DNA of 64,000 nucleotides, taken from the NCBI RefSeq assembly GCF_019933155.2, contig NZ_CP082944.1, positions 186,001 to 250,000 of the forward strand, read 5' to 3'. The translations under genes were made by a program, and so were the position numbers. Position 1 is the stretch's first letter. Each line of letters starts with the position of its first letter. Below are positions 15,803 to 25,109 of the stretch, one piece after another. Under the pieces are notes generated by a model. That model was given only the letters and a program-made list of their open reading frames with translations, ran no database searches and was not told where the DNA came from. The stretch is from Metabacillus dongyingensis (GTDB taxonomy: Bacteria > Bacillota > Bacilli > Bacillales > Bacillaceae).

Positions 15803-17551
15803 ATGTCTACACAAAACAATTCAGATATAAAGGTTCGAATTCAGCGTTTTGGAAGTCACTTAAGCGGAATGATCATGCCGAACATCGCAGCATTTATCGC
15901 TTGGGGGCTGATTACAGCTTTATTTATTCCAACAGGCTGGTGGCCAAATAAGGAATTGGCAGAGCTAGTAGGACCGATGATCACCTATCTGCTGCCATTG
16001 CTGATTGGATTTACCGGCGGACGCATGGTGTATGATCTGCGCGGAGGTGTCGTTGGTGCAACGGCGACAATGGGGGTTATCGTAGGTTCAGAAATCCCGA
16101 TGTTCCTGGGCGCCATGATTATGGGTCCTCTTGGCGGGTATTTAATTAAGAAAGTGGACCAAGTGTTCAAGGATAAGGTCAAATCTGGATTTGAAATGCT
16201 TTACAATAACTTTTCAGCAGGTATTGCAGCGGCTTTTTTAACAATTCTTGCTTTTAAAGCAATCGGTCCTCTTGTATCAGGTTTAACGAACATTCTTATC
16301 GGCGGAGTAGAAGCAATTGTCTCTGCAGGTTTGCTGCCTCTTGCAAGTGTTTTTGTAGAGCCGGCAAAGGTTTTGTTCCTAAACAATGCAATCAACCACG
16401 GAATTTTCAGCCCGATTGGCATTGAGCAGGCATCAAAAGCAGGAAAATCCATCTTATTCCTGATTGAATCGAACCCTGGACCAGGACTTGGCATTCTGCT
16501 TGCCTATATGGTATTTGGAAAAGGCAATGCGAAACAGTCTTCACCTGGTGCAGCAATCATCCATTTCTTCGGGGGGATTCACGAAATTTACTTCCCTTAC
16601 ATTTTGATGAAGCCATTGTTAATCTTAGCGGCTATTGCAGGAGGAGCAAGTGGTGTACTGACATTCATGCTGTTTGATGCAGGTCTTGTTGCCACTCCAT
16701 CACCAGGAAGTATTTTTGCTCTATTAGCGATGACGCCTAGAGGAAACTTTGCAGGTGTGATTTTAGGGGTAGTAGTTGCTACAGCCATTTCATTCTTAGT
16801 AGCAAGTGTCATTTTAAAATCATCGAAATCAACAGATGATGAGAGCATTGAAGCAGCAACAGAGAAAATGCAGCAAATGAAAGGCAAGAAAAGCAGTGTT
16901 GCAGACTCACTTGTTGCTGAAAAGAAACCAAATGCAGCAAACCATTATCAAAATGTGAAAAAAGTCGTATTCGCATGTGATGCAGGCATGGGTTCAAGTG
17001 CAATGGGCGCATCTGTTCTGAAGAATAAAATGAAAAAAGCAGAGCTGAATGTTGATGTAACGAACACGGCAATTGCTCAGCTGCCAAGTGATGCAGATGT
17101 GGTCATAACCCATAAGGATTTAACAAGCCGTGCAAAAGAAAAATTGCCTAATGCCATTCACCTTTCTGTAGAAAATTTCTTAAACAGCCCGGTTTATGAA
17201 AAACTGGTTGGAGATCTGAAAGAAGGAAAGCAGCCTAATATTGCGGGATCAGAAGAAGTACAAACACCAAGTAAAAATGTTGAGAAGGTCATCTTCGCAT
17301 GTGATGCCGGAATGGGATCAAGTGCAATGGGAGCTTCTGTATTGAAAAATAAATTCAAAAAAGCAGGTCTTGAAATTCAAGTGACAAACTCGGCAATTAA
17401 TAATCTGCCGGGTGATGCGGATATTATTATTACGCATAAAGACTTAACGGACCGAGCAAAGGCTAAAGTTCCTCAGGCTGAACATCTTTCAGTAGATAAC
17501 TTTTTAAACAGCCCTAAATATGATGAACTGGTTCAGCGATTAAAGAAGTAA
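15803..17551 (+). CDS. mtlA: Mannitol PTS permease EIICB with a duplicated EIIB domain (MtlA)
   Basis: Takes up and phosphorylates mannitol. The EIIC membrane part (about residues 1-345) has the family landmarks FGSHLSGMIMPNIAAFIAWG, GGIHEIYFPYILM and the phosphohexitol-site region. After a charged linker the EIIB domain occurs twice: residues about 387-470 with phospho-cysteine Cys392 and about 495-580 with Cys500, both in FACDAGMGSSAMGASVL. The two copies are very similar in protein and DNA. MtlA with one EIIB is about 478 residues in B. subtilis; this protein has 582. No EIIA is fused; MtlF is encoded separately. The start follows AGGAGG. It is the first gene of mtlA-mtlR-mtlF-mtlD. Confidence 0.96.
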   Translation: MSTQNNSDIKVRIQRFGSHLSGMIMPNIAAFIAWGLITALFIPTGWWPNKELAELVGPMITYLLPLLIGFTGGRMVYDLRGGVVGATATMGVIVGSEIPMFLGAMIMGPLGGYLIKKVDQVFKDKVKSGFEMLYNNFSAGIAAAFLTILAFKAIGPLVSGLTNILIGGVEAIVSAGLLPLASVFVEPAKVLFLNNAINHGIFSPIGIEQASKAGKSILFLIESNPGPGLGILLAYMVFGKGNAKQSSPGAAIIHFFGGIHEIYFPYILMKPLLILAAIAGGASGVLTFMLFDAGLVATPSPGSIFALLAMTPRGNFAGVILGVVVATAISFLVASVILKSSKSTDDESIEAATEKMQQMKGKKSSVADSLVAEKKPNAANHYQNVKKVVFACDAGMGSSAMGASVLKNKMKKAELNVDVTNTAIAQLPSDADVVITHKDLTSRAKEKLPNAIHLSVENFLNSPVYEKLVGDLKEGKQPNIAGSEEVQTPSKNVEKVIFACDAGMGSSAMGASVLKNKFKKAGLEIQVTNSAINNLPGDADIIITHKDLTDRAKAKVPQAEHLSVDNFLNSPKYDELVQRLKK

Positions 17552-17580
17552 TCCGTTTGCTTAGATGAGCAGGGATGGTG

Positions 17581-19662
17581 ATGAAAGTGTATATAACAGC
17601 CAGAGAACGAGACATTTTAAAGCAGCTATTTGAACAGCCCGGCTTCATTACGGTTCACACGCTTGCTAATGATGTCGGGGTGAGTTCGAGAACCATTCAC
17701 CGAGAAATGAAAAAGCTTGAAGATACACTGAAGAATTACCGGATTGTAATTGAGAAGAAGGCAGGGCAAGGGGTGAAGCTGACTGGTCTAAAGGAAGATA
17801 TAGACCGGCTGCGGAATGACTTGTCCTCGCAGTCTTCCTACGATTACCTTCAGGATGAGCGGGTGTATTTGCTGATAAGTGAATTAATTCAATCCAAAGA
17901 ACAAATGAAGCTCTATGCCCTTGCGTCAAAACTGCTTGTTTCTGCAGCAACCATCAGTCATGATTTAGACCGGGTGGAGAAGAAAATTGAACCTTATGAG
18001 CTTGAATTAGTAAGAAAAAGAGGATTTGGGGTTCAGCTTACAGGGGAAGAAACGGCAAAAAGAAGGCTGCTTGAGGCATTGCTGCTGGAGACAATTGATG
18101 AGCAGGAGTTCATTCAGATTATTGATAAAGATCCTATTAGGGAGCCAGAAAGCCAAACGTATTTAGGGTTTTTAACCAGCTGTGATCTGAATAAGGCAGA
18201 TGATGCATTGAAGCCGATTCTCGAAATGATGCCCTATGAAATGGCGGATAACGCTTATTTTTCCCTATTGATTCATTTAAGTGTTGCAGTGAAAAGGCTG
18301 ATGCAGCAAGAACCAGTGTCCTTCGTGAAAAGTGATGTGCAGAATGTGCTTCAATCTGAGGAATTTCAAATGGCAGCAAGGATAGGAAAGCAATTAACGA
18401 ATGTTTTCAGCCTCTCACTTCCAGAAGAAGAAATCACGCAGATTGCTGTTCATCTTCGAAGAGCGAGAAGGCAAAATGAAGATTTCAACTTTGAACAAAG
18501 AAATTCCTTGATCTCCCTGCATGTAAAGCAGCTGATTGAATACGTTGCAGACGAACTCGACGCTCCTCTTAGAAACAATCAGTCTCTTTACAATGGACTT
18601 ATTTCACATTTAGAACCGGCTTATTACCGGATGAAAGACGGGATTTACACACATAACCCGTTTGCCAAAGAGACAAAAGAAAATTACCCTAAGCTTTATG
18701 AGGCAGTAAAAAAAGGATTGGAACTCGTCTTTCCTTCGCTTGTCTTTCCAGATGATGAAACGGCTTTTGTCGTTTTGCATTTTGGTTCAAGCCTTGAGGA
18801 AAGAAGACAGGTCTTTTCATATAAAGCATTAATCGTCTGCTCAAGCGGAATTGGATCCTCGAAGATGCTTGCGACAAGGATACACAAAGAGATACCTGAA
18901 ATTACTGAAACAGCTTTATCATCGCTTATTGGCTTAAAAAAACTGAATTTGGAAAACTTTGATTTAATCATTTCAACCGTTAGTCTGCCGCTTGATTCTT
19001 CTGATTATATACAGGTCGGACCGCTGCTTGCGGATCATGAGGCTGAAAAAATTCGCGAACAATTAAAAAGCACATCCAAATCTAAAAAAATGACCAGACA
19101 TCCAAGCTATGCAGAGGCTTTAGGCGAGGTCAATCTGCTTGAAAAGATCGAAGTCTTTGAAGAAGCGGCAAAAACCGTTAAAGAGCTTCTCCGGCATTTC
19201 AGAGTCTACCATTTCTCGAATCATGGAAACCACCGGGACGTTTTATTTTCAGCAGCAGAGGTATTGAAGGAACAGGGTCTTATTAGAGACTCCGAAACAC
19301 TGACGAGCGAGCTTTTGAAGAGGGAGGAGCTTGGCGGGCTTGGTATACCGGATTCGTCAATCGCTCTTTACCATTGCCGGGATACCTGCAACATTAAGCC
19401 GGTTTTCGTTCTTTTCAACCTTGAACATCCTTATACAGTACCTGGCATGGATAACAGGGAAATTGAGATGAAGACCCTTGCTCTCCTGCTCGCACCTGAA
19501 GATTTTTCTCATACAGGGCTTGAGGTTTTAAGCCTGATCAGTGCAACATTGATCGAAACAGAAGACAACCTTCAGCTTTTTCAATCCGGCAACGGAACAA
19601 AGATGACAGCTGTGTTAAATGAAACCTTTCACAAATGGCTTACGCAAAAATTTATAAAATAG
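17581..19662 (+). CDS. mtlR: Transcriptional activator of the mannitol operon (MtlR)
   Basis: A PTS-regulated activator of 693 residues. Order: DNA-binding HTH domains (about 1-110, DVGVSSRTIHREMKKL), two PRD modules (about 190-400), an EIIB-gat-like domain with Cys420 in VCSSGIGSSKML, and a C-terminal EIIA-Mtl-like domain with His598 in ALYHCR. PRD2 His343, Cys420 and His598 correspond within a residue to the phosphorylation sites H342, C419 and H599 of B. subtilis MtlR, so the same HPr/EI control and EIIB contact are expected. ATG 17581 is preferred over 17575 on spacing. mtlR sits inside the operon, as in Geobacillus, not apart as in B. subtilis. Confidence 0.95.
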   Translation: MKVYITARERDILKQLFEQPGFITVHTLANDVGVSSRTIHREMKKLEDTLKNYRIVIEKKAGQGVKLTGLKEDIDRLRNDLSSQSSYDYLQDERVYLLISELIQSKEQMKLYALASKLLVSAATISHDLDRVEKKIEPYELELVRKRGFGVQLTGEETAKRRLLEALLLETIDEQEFIQIIDKDPIREPESQTYLGFLTSCDLNKADDALKPILEMMPYEMADNAYFSLLIHLSVAVKRLMQQEPVSFVKSDVQNVLQSEEFQMAARIGKQLTNVFSLSLPEEEITQIAVHLRRARRQNEDFNFEQRNSLISLHVKQLIEYVADELDAPLRNNQSLYNGLISHLEPAYYRMKDGIYTHNPFAKETKENYPKLYEAVKKGLELVFPSLVFPDDETAFVVLHFGSSLEERRQVFSYKALIVCSSGIGSSKMLATRIHKEIPEITETALSSLIGLKKLNLENFDLIISTVSLPLDSSDYIQVGPLLADHEAEKIREQLKSTSKSKKMTRHPSYAEALGEVNLLEKIEVFEEAAKTVKELLRHFRVYHFSNHGNHRDVLFSAAEVLKEQGLIRDSETLTSELLKREELGGLGIPDSSIALYHCRDTCNIKPVFVLFNLEHPYTVPGMDNREIEMKTLALLLAPEDFSHTGLEVLSLISATLIETEDNLQLFQSGNGTKMTAVLNETFHKWLTQKFIK

Positions 19663-19674
19663 GAGAGTGCGACA

Positions 19675-20109
19675 ATGAAAAAAATACTAGATGAGGCAAA
19701 TATCCTCCTAAATCAAACAATTGGATCAAAAGACGAAGCGATTCGTTTAGCTGGGAAATTACTAGTTGAAAACGGATATGTCAACGAAGATTATGTAGAA
19801 AAAATGCTTGAGCGTGAAGAGCTTTCTACGACATATATGGGAAATGGCGTTGCCATTCCGCATGGCACGGAAGACGCTAAAAAAGAAGTCAATCACTCTG
19901 GAATCTCAATTGTTCAAGTTCCGGAAGGCGTAGATTTCGGTACTGGAGAAGATGCTAAAATTCTGTTTGGAATTGCCGGCAAGGACGGGGAGCACTTAGA
20001 GCTTCTATCTCAAATTGCGATTCTATGCTCAGAAGAAGAAAATGTTCAAAAAATGCTTGAAGTAACTACAAAACAAGAGCTGATTGCTTTATTTGAAGAG
20101 GAGAATTAA
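19675..20109 (+). CDS. mtlF: Mannitol-specific EIIA component (MtlF)
   Basis: A soluble 144-residue phosphocarrier that passes phosphate from HPr to the EIIB of MtlA. The active-site His63 lies in GNGVAIPHGTEDAKK; the rest (SIVQVPEGVDFG, LFGIAGKDGEHLELLSQIA) is typical EIIA-Mtl. The site AGGAGAG is well spaced. It lies between mtlR and mtlD with minimal gaps. Since MtlA has two EIIB domains, this single EIIA presumably serves both. Confidence 0.96.
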   Translation: MKKILDEANILLNQTIGSKDEAIRLAGKLLVENGYVNEDYVEKMLEREELSTTYMGNGVAIPHGTEDAKKEVNHSGISIVQVPEGVDFGTGEDAKILFGIAGKDGEHLELLSQIAILCSEEENVQKMLEVTTKQELIALFEEEN

Positions 20110-20110
20110 G

Positions 20111-21241
20111 ATGATTGCTGTGCATTTTGGAGCAGGGAACATCGGCCGCGGTTTTATTGGAGCTTTGCTTAGCGGAGCAGGGTATGAAGTTTATTTTGCT
20201 GATATCAATAAGGATGTTATTGACGCATTAAATGAAAAAGGGAAGTATGAAGTCAGATTAGCTTCTGATGAGTTTGAGTCCTTTATTGTTTCAGGTGTTA
20301 AAGGAATCAACAGCAATGAGAATCAAGAAGAAGTCATCGCAAAGATTGCAGAAGCAGACCTGATCACAACTGCGGTGGGACCAAATATTCTAAAGTTTGT
20401 TGCGAAAACAATCGCTCTAGGCCTCAAAGAAAAAAAAACAGAAGCAAATGTGATTGCCTGTGAAAATATGATTGGCGGAACAGACCATTTGAAGAGTGAG
20501 ATCTTCAAGCACCTAAATGAGGAAGAGCGGCATTCCGTCTCAGAGCTGATCGGTTTCCCTAATTCAGCAGTTGACCGCATCGTGCCTATTCAGGAAAACG
20601 AGGATCTTCTAAGTGTATCAGTAGAACCTTTCTTTGAATGGGTGATTGAGCAATCAAAGGCAAAGGGAAATATGCCTTCCATTCAGGGAGTCACTTACGT
20701 TGACGATCTTATTCCGTATATTGAGCGCAAACTTTTCACCGTAAATACAGGTCATGCTGTGACTGCATACGCCGGGTATCAAAAAGGACTGGCTACCGTT
20801 AAGGAAGCCATTGAAGATACAGAGGTTCGCCGTCTCGTTGAAGGTGCTCTGAATGAGACAAGCATGCTGCTTGTAAAAGAGTATGGTTTTGATGAGGGAG
20901 AACATTTGAACTACGTGAAAAAAATCATTGCCAGATTTGAAAATAAACATATTTCAGATGAGGTCACTCGAGTCGGAAGATCTCCAAAACGTAAATTAGG
21001 CTTTGATGACCGTCTTGTAGCACCTGCAAGAAGGCTGCTTGAAAAAGGGATTTCGCCTGATGATCTTGCAGCTGGCATTGCAGCATGTCTAAAATATGAT
21101 TTTGACAAAGATGAAGAAGCGGTTGAAATTCAGCAGCTGATTCAGGCAAAGGGCATTTCGGGTGCACTGCAGGAGATTTCACAGCTTCCTGAAAATCATC
21201 CGCTGATCGGCCTTGTTGAAGAAAAATATCATAAGCTGTAA
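20111..21241 (+). CDS. mtlD: Mannitol-1-phosphate 5-dehydrogenase (MtlD)
   Basis: Oxidises mannitol 1-phosphate to fructose 6-phosphate with NAD. It has 376 residues, close to the usual length. The Rossmann start is VHFGAGNIGRGFIGALL. Further signatures are FPNSAVDRIVP, KLFTVNTGHAVTAYAGY and the C-terminal domain with RVGRSPKRKLG. The ATG lies one base after the mtlF stop, behind GAGGAG inside mtlF, so the two are translationally coupled. It ends the operon at a strong terminator. Confidence 0.97.
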   Translation: MIAVHFGAGNIGRGFIGALLSGAGYEVYFADINKDVIDALNEKGKYEVRLASDEFESFIVSGVKGINSNENQEEVIAKIAEADLITTAVGPNILKFVAKTIALGLKEKKTEANVIACENMIGGTDHLKSEIFKHLNEEERHSVSELIGFPNSAVDRIVPIQENEDLLSVSVEPFFEWVIEQSKAKGNMPSIQGVTYVDDLIPYIERKLFTVNTGHAVTAYAGYQKGLATVKEAIEDTEVRRLVEGALNETSMLLVKEYGFDEGEHLNYVKKIIARFENKHISDEVTRVGRSPKRKLGFDDRLVAPARRLLEKGISPDDLAAGIAACLKYDFDKDEEAVEIQQLIQAKGISGALQEISQLPENHPLIGLVEEKYHKL

Positions 21242-21247
21242 AAGGAA

Positions 21248-21282
21248 AAGCCTATCATTGTCAGACAATGATAGGCTTTTTT
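21248..21282. terminator. Terminator of the mannitol operon (bidirectional)
   Basis: Stem AAGCCTATCATTG / CAATGATAGGCTTTT with a five-base loop. It also lies at the end of the convergent DUF4385 gene. Confidence 0.9.
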
Positions 21283-21727
21283 AACCATACTTTTTCTGAT
21301 GCTCTTTCTTTAATTCCAAATATTCAACGTCTTCTCTGACTGCCATCCACATTTCTTTGAAGAATGCAGCAGACTTGGCTTTTCCCTCGTCAATTTCCCG
21401 TTTATGGATGTTTCCATCTTCTTTATACTTACGTCCGCCTTTGTAATTAGCATATCTTCTTGCTCGTGTGTAGCCCATTTGCAGAAATTTCCGCGCCATG
21501 TCCATACCGACAAAGTCATCGTTGTCTTTGTATTCAAGAAAAAGATGATAAATCTTTTCAGAGGATCCCTTTGCGATCTCAGGAGTTTTAAAGCGCCAAT
21601 AAGGCAAGATCTCACTTTTATATGGCTCTACAAGGAGGACACCCTGTTCGCCTCTGCCAATGCGGTATTTCTCTGGATGCTTTCGGAAATCCGTGTTTTC
21701 AAAGTCCTCATCGTAATTAAACGGCAC
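21281..21727 (-). CDS. DUF4385 family protein
   Basis: A 148-residue protein matching the conserved DUF4385 family, seen in GRGEQGVLLVEPYKSEILPYWRFKTPEIA and DDFVGMDMARKFLQMGYTRARRYANYKGG. It is soluble with no signal peptide, and its function is unknown. I prefer GTG 21727, since AGAGGTG lies upstream and the product then begins MPFNYD like relatives; a GTG nine bases earlier overlaps the site. It is a single gene. Confidence 0.85.
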   Translation of the reverse strand: MPFNYDEDFENTDFRKHPEKYRIGRGEQGVLLVEPYKSEILPYWRFKTPEIAKGSSEKIYHLFLEYKDNDDFVGMDMARKFLQMGYTRARRYANYKGGRKYKEDGNIHKREIDEGKAKSAAFFKEMWMAVREDVEYLELKKEHQKKYG

Positions 21728-21829
21728 ACGAATCACCTCTCTTTTTTTACCATTCCCCGTTCAATTAAAAAGTGAAACGTCCTGAATGTGCCGGTAAAGA
21801 AAAATAGACCTTTATAAAAAGGTCATGAC

Positions 21830-22798
21830 TTATTCCATGAAGATAGATGCTGCGCCCATACCAATCAATATGATGAATAACCCAGTAAGAATGGCAGTTG
21901 AAATGTTGACATTCCGCCTCCTTCGGGTAATCCCGAGCTTCCGTCTGACAAACAGCCCTGTTAGGAAATTGCTGATATAGTACGGACACAATGTGAACAA
22001 AAGGTAGAGCCAAAATAACGGGTTAAAGGCAAAAAAAATAAAAATCATGATGATCCAAAATAAGACGGCTGATCTTCTTCTCAGGAAGGAATTAACCTGT
22101 ATAACTCGGAGGAAGAACGTGTGAATGGGATAGGCCGTTTTTAATAATTCCATGTATTGCTCTCTGTATGTTTCTTCCTCAGGCTCTATTTCGGCAGCAA
22201 GCCTGCTCAGTTCTCTGGCCTGCTTGAAGTCTCCGCGATTAAAAGCAGTATTGGCCAAAGAATAGAATACGTGCGGGTCATTCTCATTTTTTTCTAAGGC
22301 AATCCTTTCGAATTCCCTCGATTCTTTCTTCTTGTTGGCAAGCAGCAGGAAATCACTGTAGGCTGCAAGGTAAACAGGCTCTTCGCTCTCATAGGCAAGA
22401 GCGCTCTCCATCAGCTTAAGTGAGTCCTTGAGCTTGTTCTTTTGAAAGGCTCTCAGAGCTTTTAAATAATAGAAATGGGCAACATCGGGATATATCCGCA
22501 GTGCATCTTCAACAGCGTGATCAAAAGTTTTCATATCTCCGCTTTGATAATAAGAGCTGACCAGCAGAAAGCTGCCTGTGTAATCCTCAGGGTCTTTTTT
22601 TAATGCTTCTTTTGAAAAATGAATCGCTGATTTAAAGTCTTCTTTATGAGAATAAATATCTGCCAGTATGGAATAGGAATGGGCGATTTCCGGATCTGAT
22701 GCGATGAGTTTCTGTGCTTCTTCAATTGCTTCATCATATCTTCTCCAGTCTCTGAGTTTTTTAATGCGCTCGATTGTCTGAATATGCCAATTACTCAT
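21830..22798 (-). CDS. TPR-repeat protein with C-terminal membrane segments
   Basis: A 322-residue protein. Residues 1 to about 215 form a solenoid of about six tetratricopeptide-like helix pairs (for example AHSYSILADIYSHKEDFKSAIHFSKEALKKDPED). The last third has two to three hydrophobic helices (about 242-275 and 300-320) separated by a basic RRKLGITRRRR stretch. The soluble repeats should face the cytosol, tethered to the membrane. The start lies four bases after the stop of the AAA ATPase gene, with only a weak site, suggesting translational coupling. Probably an adaptor or anchor for that ATPase; the client is unknown. Confidence 0.85.
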   Translation of the reverse strand: MSNWHIQTIERIKKLRDWRRYDEAIEEAQKLIASDPEIAHSYSILADIYSHKEDFKSAIHFSKEALKKDPEDYTGSFLLVSSYYQSGDMKTFDHAVEDALRIYPDVAHFYYLKALRAFQKNKLKDSLKLMESALAYESEEPVYLAAYSDFLLLANKKKESREFERIALEKNENDPHVFYSLANTAFNRGDFKQARELSRLAAEIEPEEETYREQYMELLKTAYPIHTFFLRVIQVNSFLRRRSAVLFWIIMIFIFFAFNPLFWLYLLFTLCPYYISNFLTGLFVRRKLGITRRRRNVNISTAILTGLFIILIGMGAASIFME

Positions 22799-22801
22799 GT
22801 C

Positions 22802-23749
22802 TTACCTGATTCCATGTGTCTTCATGTAGTGAAGCACTTTCTTGTAATCTTTATTTGTATCGCTGAAGGTAGCGTAATTTTTTGCAGTGGCAAACCATTC
22901 AAGTGTTGTGGGATTACGATCTTTGGCTGACTTCAGCAAATCAGTATTGGACATTGGCTGTAGGGAGCCTTGTTCAAGAGAACGCTCAATCGCTTTTGAG
23001 ATAGCATCATCGATTACCTGTGTTAAATCAGCGCCTGAGAAATGGTTGGTAACCTTTGCTATTTTTGACAAATCAAGCTTATCCTGAGGCTTATCTTTTG
23101 TTTTGATTGAAAGAATCAGCTCACGTTCCTCCTCAGACGGCGGAGGAATAAATAACAGCGAATTAAATCTTCCTGGACGGCGAAGGGCAGGATCGAGGTA
23201 CCACGGGGTGTTCGTGGCTCCGATAATATATACCTGATCGTTAAAAGATTGGAGACCGTCAAGCTCAACTAACAGCTGATTCACGAGCACACGGTCATGA
23301 TGCTGGCTCATGCGGTGACGATTGCCTCCCAGTGCATCCAATTCATCAATAAATAGAACGCACGGTTTTTGTTCTCTTGCCTTTTCAAAAATATCATGCA
23401 AATTGTGTTCGCTTTGGCCTACATACATTGAGAGAATAGCCTGCAGTTCCAGGTGAATGAAGCTGGCATCGATTTCACCGGCAATCGCTTTAGCAAGGAA
23501 AGTCTTTCCGCATCCCGGAGGACCGTACAACAGCAAGCTTCCCCCTCCAGTTTTTCCGTATGCCTGAAAAAACTCAGGAGATTGGATGGGCATGATAAAG
23601 TCCATGCGAATCCGCTTTTTGACATCCTCAAGTCCTCCGACATCTTCAAACGTTTCCTTAGGCTGCAAGGTTTCAATTAAACTATTTTTATCCTTATCAA
23701 ACTGAATGACCTTCAAGTTTTTCCGTCTCTTGTCATCTCCAGAGCTCAT
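22802..23749 (-). CDS. AAA+ ATPase of the Cdc48/SpoVK type
   Basis: A 315-residue single-module AAA protein. After a short basic tail comes the typical lead-in (ETFEDVGGLEDVKKRIRMDFIMPI). The core has Walker A GPPGCGKT, Walker B VLFIDELDALGG, sensor 1 in GATNTPW and arginine fingers in DPALRRPGRFN. A C-terminal lid has the FSGADLTQVIDDAISKAIERS segment. There is no protease domain, so it probably acts as an unfoldase or remodelling engine. The start at 23749 follows AGGAGGG; an upstream in-frame ATG overlaps it. It forms an operon with the membrane TPR protein downstream. I cannot name the substrate. Confidence 0.88.
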   Translation of the reverse strand: MSSGDDKRRKNLKVIQFDKDKNSLIETLQPKETFEDVGGLEDVKKRIRMDFIMPIQSPEFFQAYGKTGGGSLLLYGPPGCGKTFLAKAIAGEIDASFIHLELQAILSMYVGQSEHNLHDIFEKAREQKPCVLFIDELDALGGNRHRMSQHHDRVLVNQLLVELDGLQSFNDQVYIIGATNTPWYLDPALRRPGRFNSLLFIPPPSEEERELILSIKTKDKPQDKLDLSKIAKVTNHFSGADLTQVIDDAISKAIERSLEQGSLQPMSNTDLLKSAKDRNPTTLEWFATAKNYATFSDTNKDYKKVLHYMKTHGIR

Positions 23750-23911
23750 GAGATCCCTCCTAAAAAACATTCCTCTTTGATACTAGCAAAATATGAAACT
23801 TTTTCCAATGCTTTTAAGGGGAGAGATGGGATTGAATGACATAAATCAGGGGTGAAAAGCCTTATTTCAGCTGTCTTCGGCCATTGCTCATCAGGAACCA
23901 GCAGACTATAT

Positions 23912-23972
23912 TTGACATCACTAATCAGAGCGTGTATATTGTAAGTATAGAAATTATCTCGAATTCAAGATA
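23912..23972 (+). promoter_or_regulatory. SigA promoter with second MhqR box
   Basis: TTGACA (23912-23917), 17-base spacer, TATATT (23935-23940), then TATCTCGAATTCAAGATA at 23955-23972. That operator is the exact reverse complement of the one at 13361-13378. Confidence 0.85.
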
Positions 23973-23984
23973 TTATTTGGAGGG

Positions 23985-24968
23985 ATGAACATGCAGCCAT
24001 TAAAAGGCATTCACCATGTATCGGCCATTACTGCTAAAGCACCTGAAAACTACGAGTTTTATACAAAGACGTTAGGTTTAAGATTAATTAAGAAAACCGT
24101 TAACCAGGATGATGTATCTGTTTATCATCTATTTTATGGAGATGAAAAGGGCAATCCGGGTACGGAGCTTACCTTTTTTGAAATTCCAAATGCAGGACGC
24201 GTGCATGAAGGGGTCAACAGTATATCGGCAACCTCGCTGCGTGTACGAAATGACGAGGCACTGAGCTTTTGGAAAAAAAGATTTGAAGAACATGATGTGG
24301 AACACGGCGAAATCGTTCAAGCAGGATACCGCCAAACTTTGTCATTCAAGGACTTTGAAGGACAGCGCCTGATCTTGGTTTCTGATGAAAATAACGATGG
24401 AGTTGCCGCAGGACAGCCTTGGGATAAAAGTCCGGTTCCAGCCGAGTTCGCCATCATTGGACTTGGACCTGTGAAGTTAACAGTAGCAGTGCCGGAGAGA
24501 ACAATTGAAATTTTAACAGACATTCTGGGCTTTAGAGCAAAAGGAAGCTATCCATCTGACGTGCCTGGACAGCCAGAGATTTTAGTATTTGAAACAGGAG
24601 AAGGAGGATCAGGGGCAGAGGTTCACATTGAAGAACGCCTCGACCTTCCTCAAGAACGTCTCGGCCGCGGAGGCGTGCATCACGTTGCGTTCCGTGTGGA
24701 CAATGAAGAGGAAATGCATAAATGGATTGAAAAACTGAAATCTGAGAGAATTCCAAGCTCAGGATTTGTAGACCGTTTTTATTTCCGTTCTCTGTACTTC
24801 AGAGAGCCGAATGGCATTCTGTTTGAGCTTGCAACAGATGGGCCTGGATTTGATACAGATGAAGAATTGAACCACTTAGGAGAGTCACTTGCACTGCCGC
24901 CGTTCCTTGAAAACCGCCGTGCGGAAATTGAGGCGAAATTGAAGCCTTTGAATACAAAATTGAGCTAA
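23985..24968 (+). CDS. Second ring-cleaving dioxygenase (VOC superfamily, MhqO/MhqE type)
   Basis: A 327-residue paralogue of the protein at 13445: two VOC modules (KGIHHVSAITAKAPENYEFYTKTLGLRLIKKTVNQDD without its last turns, and GGVHHVAFRVDNEEEMHKW), with metal ligands in HHV, VYHLFYGDEKG, HHVAF and ILFELATDGPGFDTDE. It probably cleaves hydroquinone or catechol-type compounds. The ATG follows GGAGGG by seven bases. It is monocistronic with an MhqR box in its promoter and a terminator after it, so it should respond to the same quinone signal as the first locus. Confidence 0.9.
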   Translation: MNMQPLKGIHHVSAITAKAPENYEFYTKTLGLRLIKKTVNQDDVSVYHLFYGDEKGNPGTELTFFEIPNAGRVHEGVNSISATSLRVRNDEALSFWKKRFEEHDVEHGEIVQAGYRQTLSFKDFEGQRLILVSDENNDGVAAGQPWDKSPVPAEFAIIGLGPVKLTVAVPERTIEILTDILGFRAKGSYPSDVPGQPEILVFETGEGGSGAEVHIEERLDLPQERLGRGGVHHVAFRVDNEEEMHKWIEKLKSERIPSSGFVDRFYFRSLYFREPNGILFELATDGPGFDTDEELNHLGESLALPPFLENRRAEIEAKLKPLNTKLS

Positions 24969-25001
24969 AAAAAGCTGATCCGGGTGACGGATCAGCTTTT
25001 T
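24969..25001 (+). terminator. Terminator of the second dioxygenase gene
   Basis: Stem AAAAAGCTGATCC / GGATCAGCTTTTT with a seven-base loop. Confidence 0.9.
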
Positions 25002-25109
25002 GTCATCTATCAGGGATGCCATTTTCACTTAGCAGCCATTTATAGAATTTATCAAATTAAATCAGAATTTTTACAGTTGAAGTCCAATGTTTTTCAGCCG
25101 ATTTCCTCA

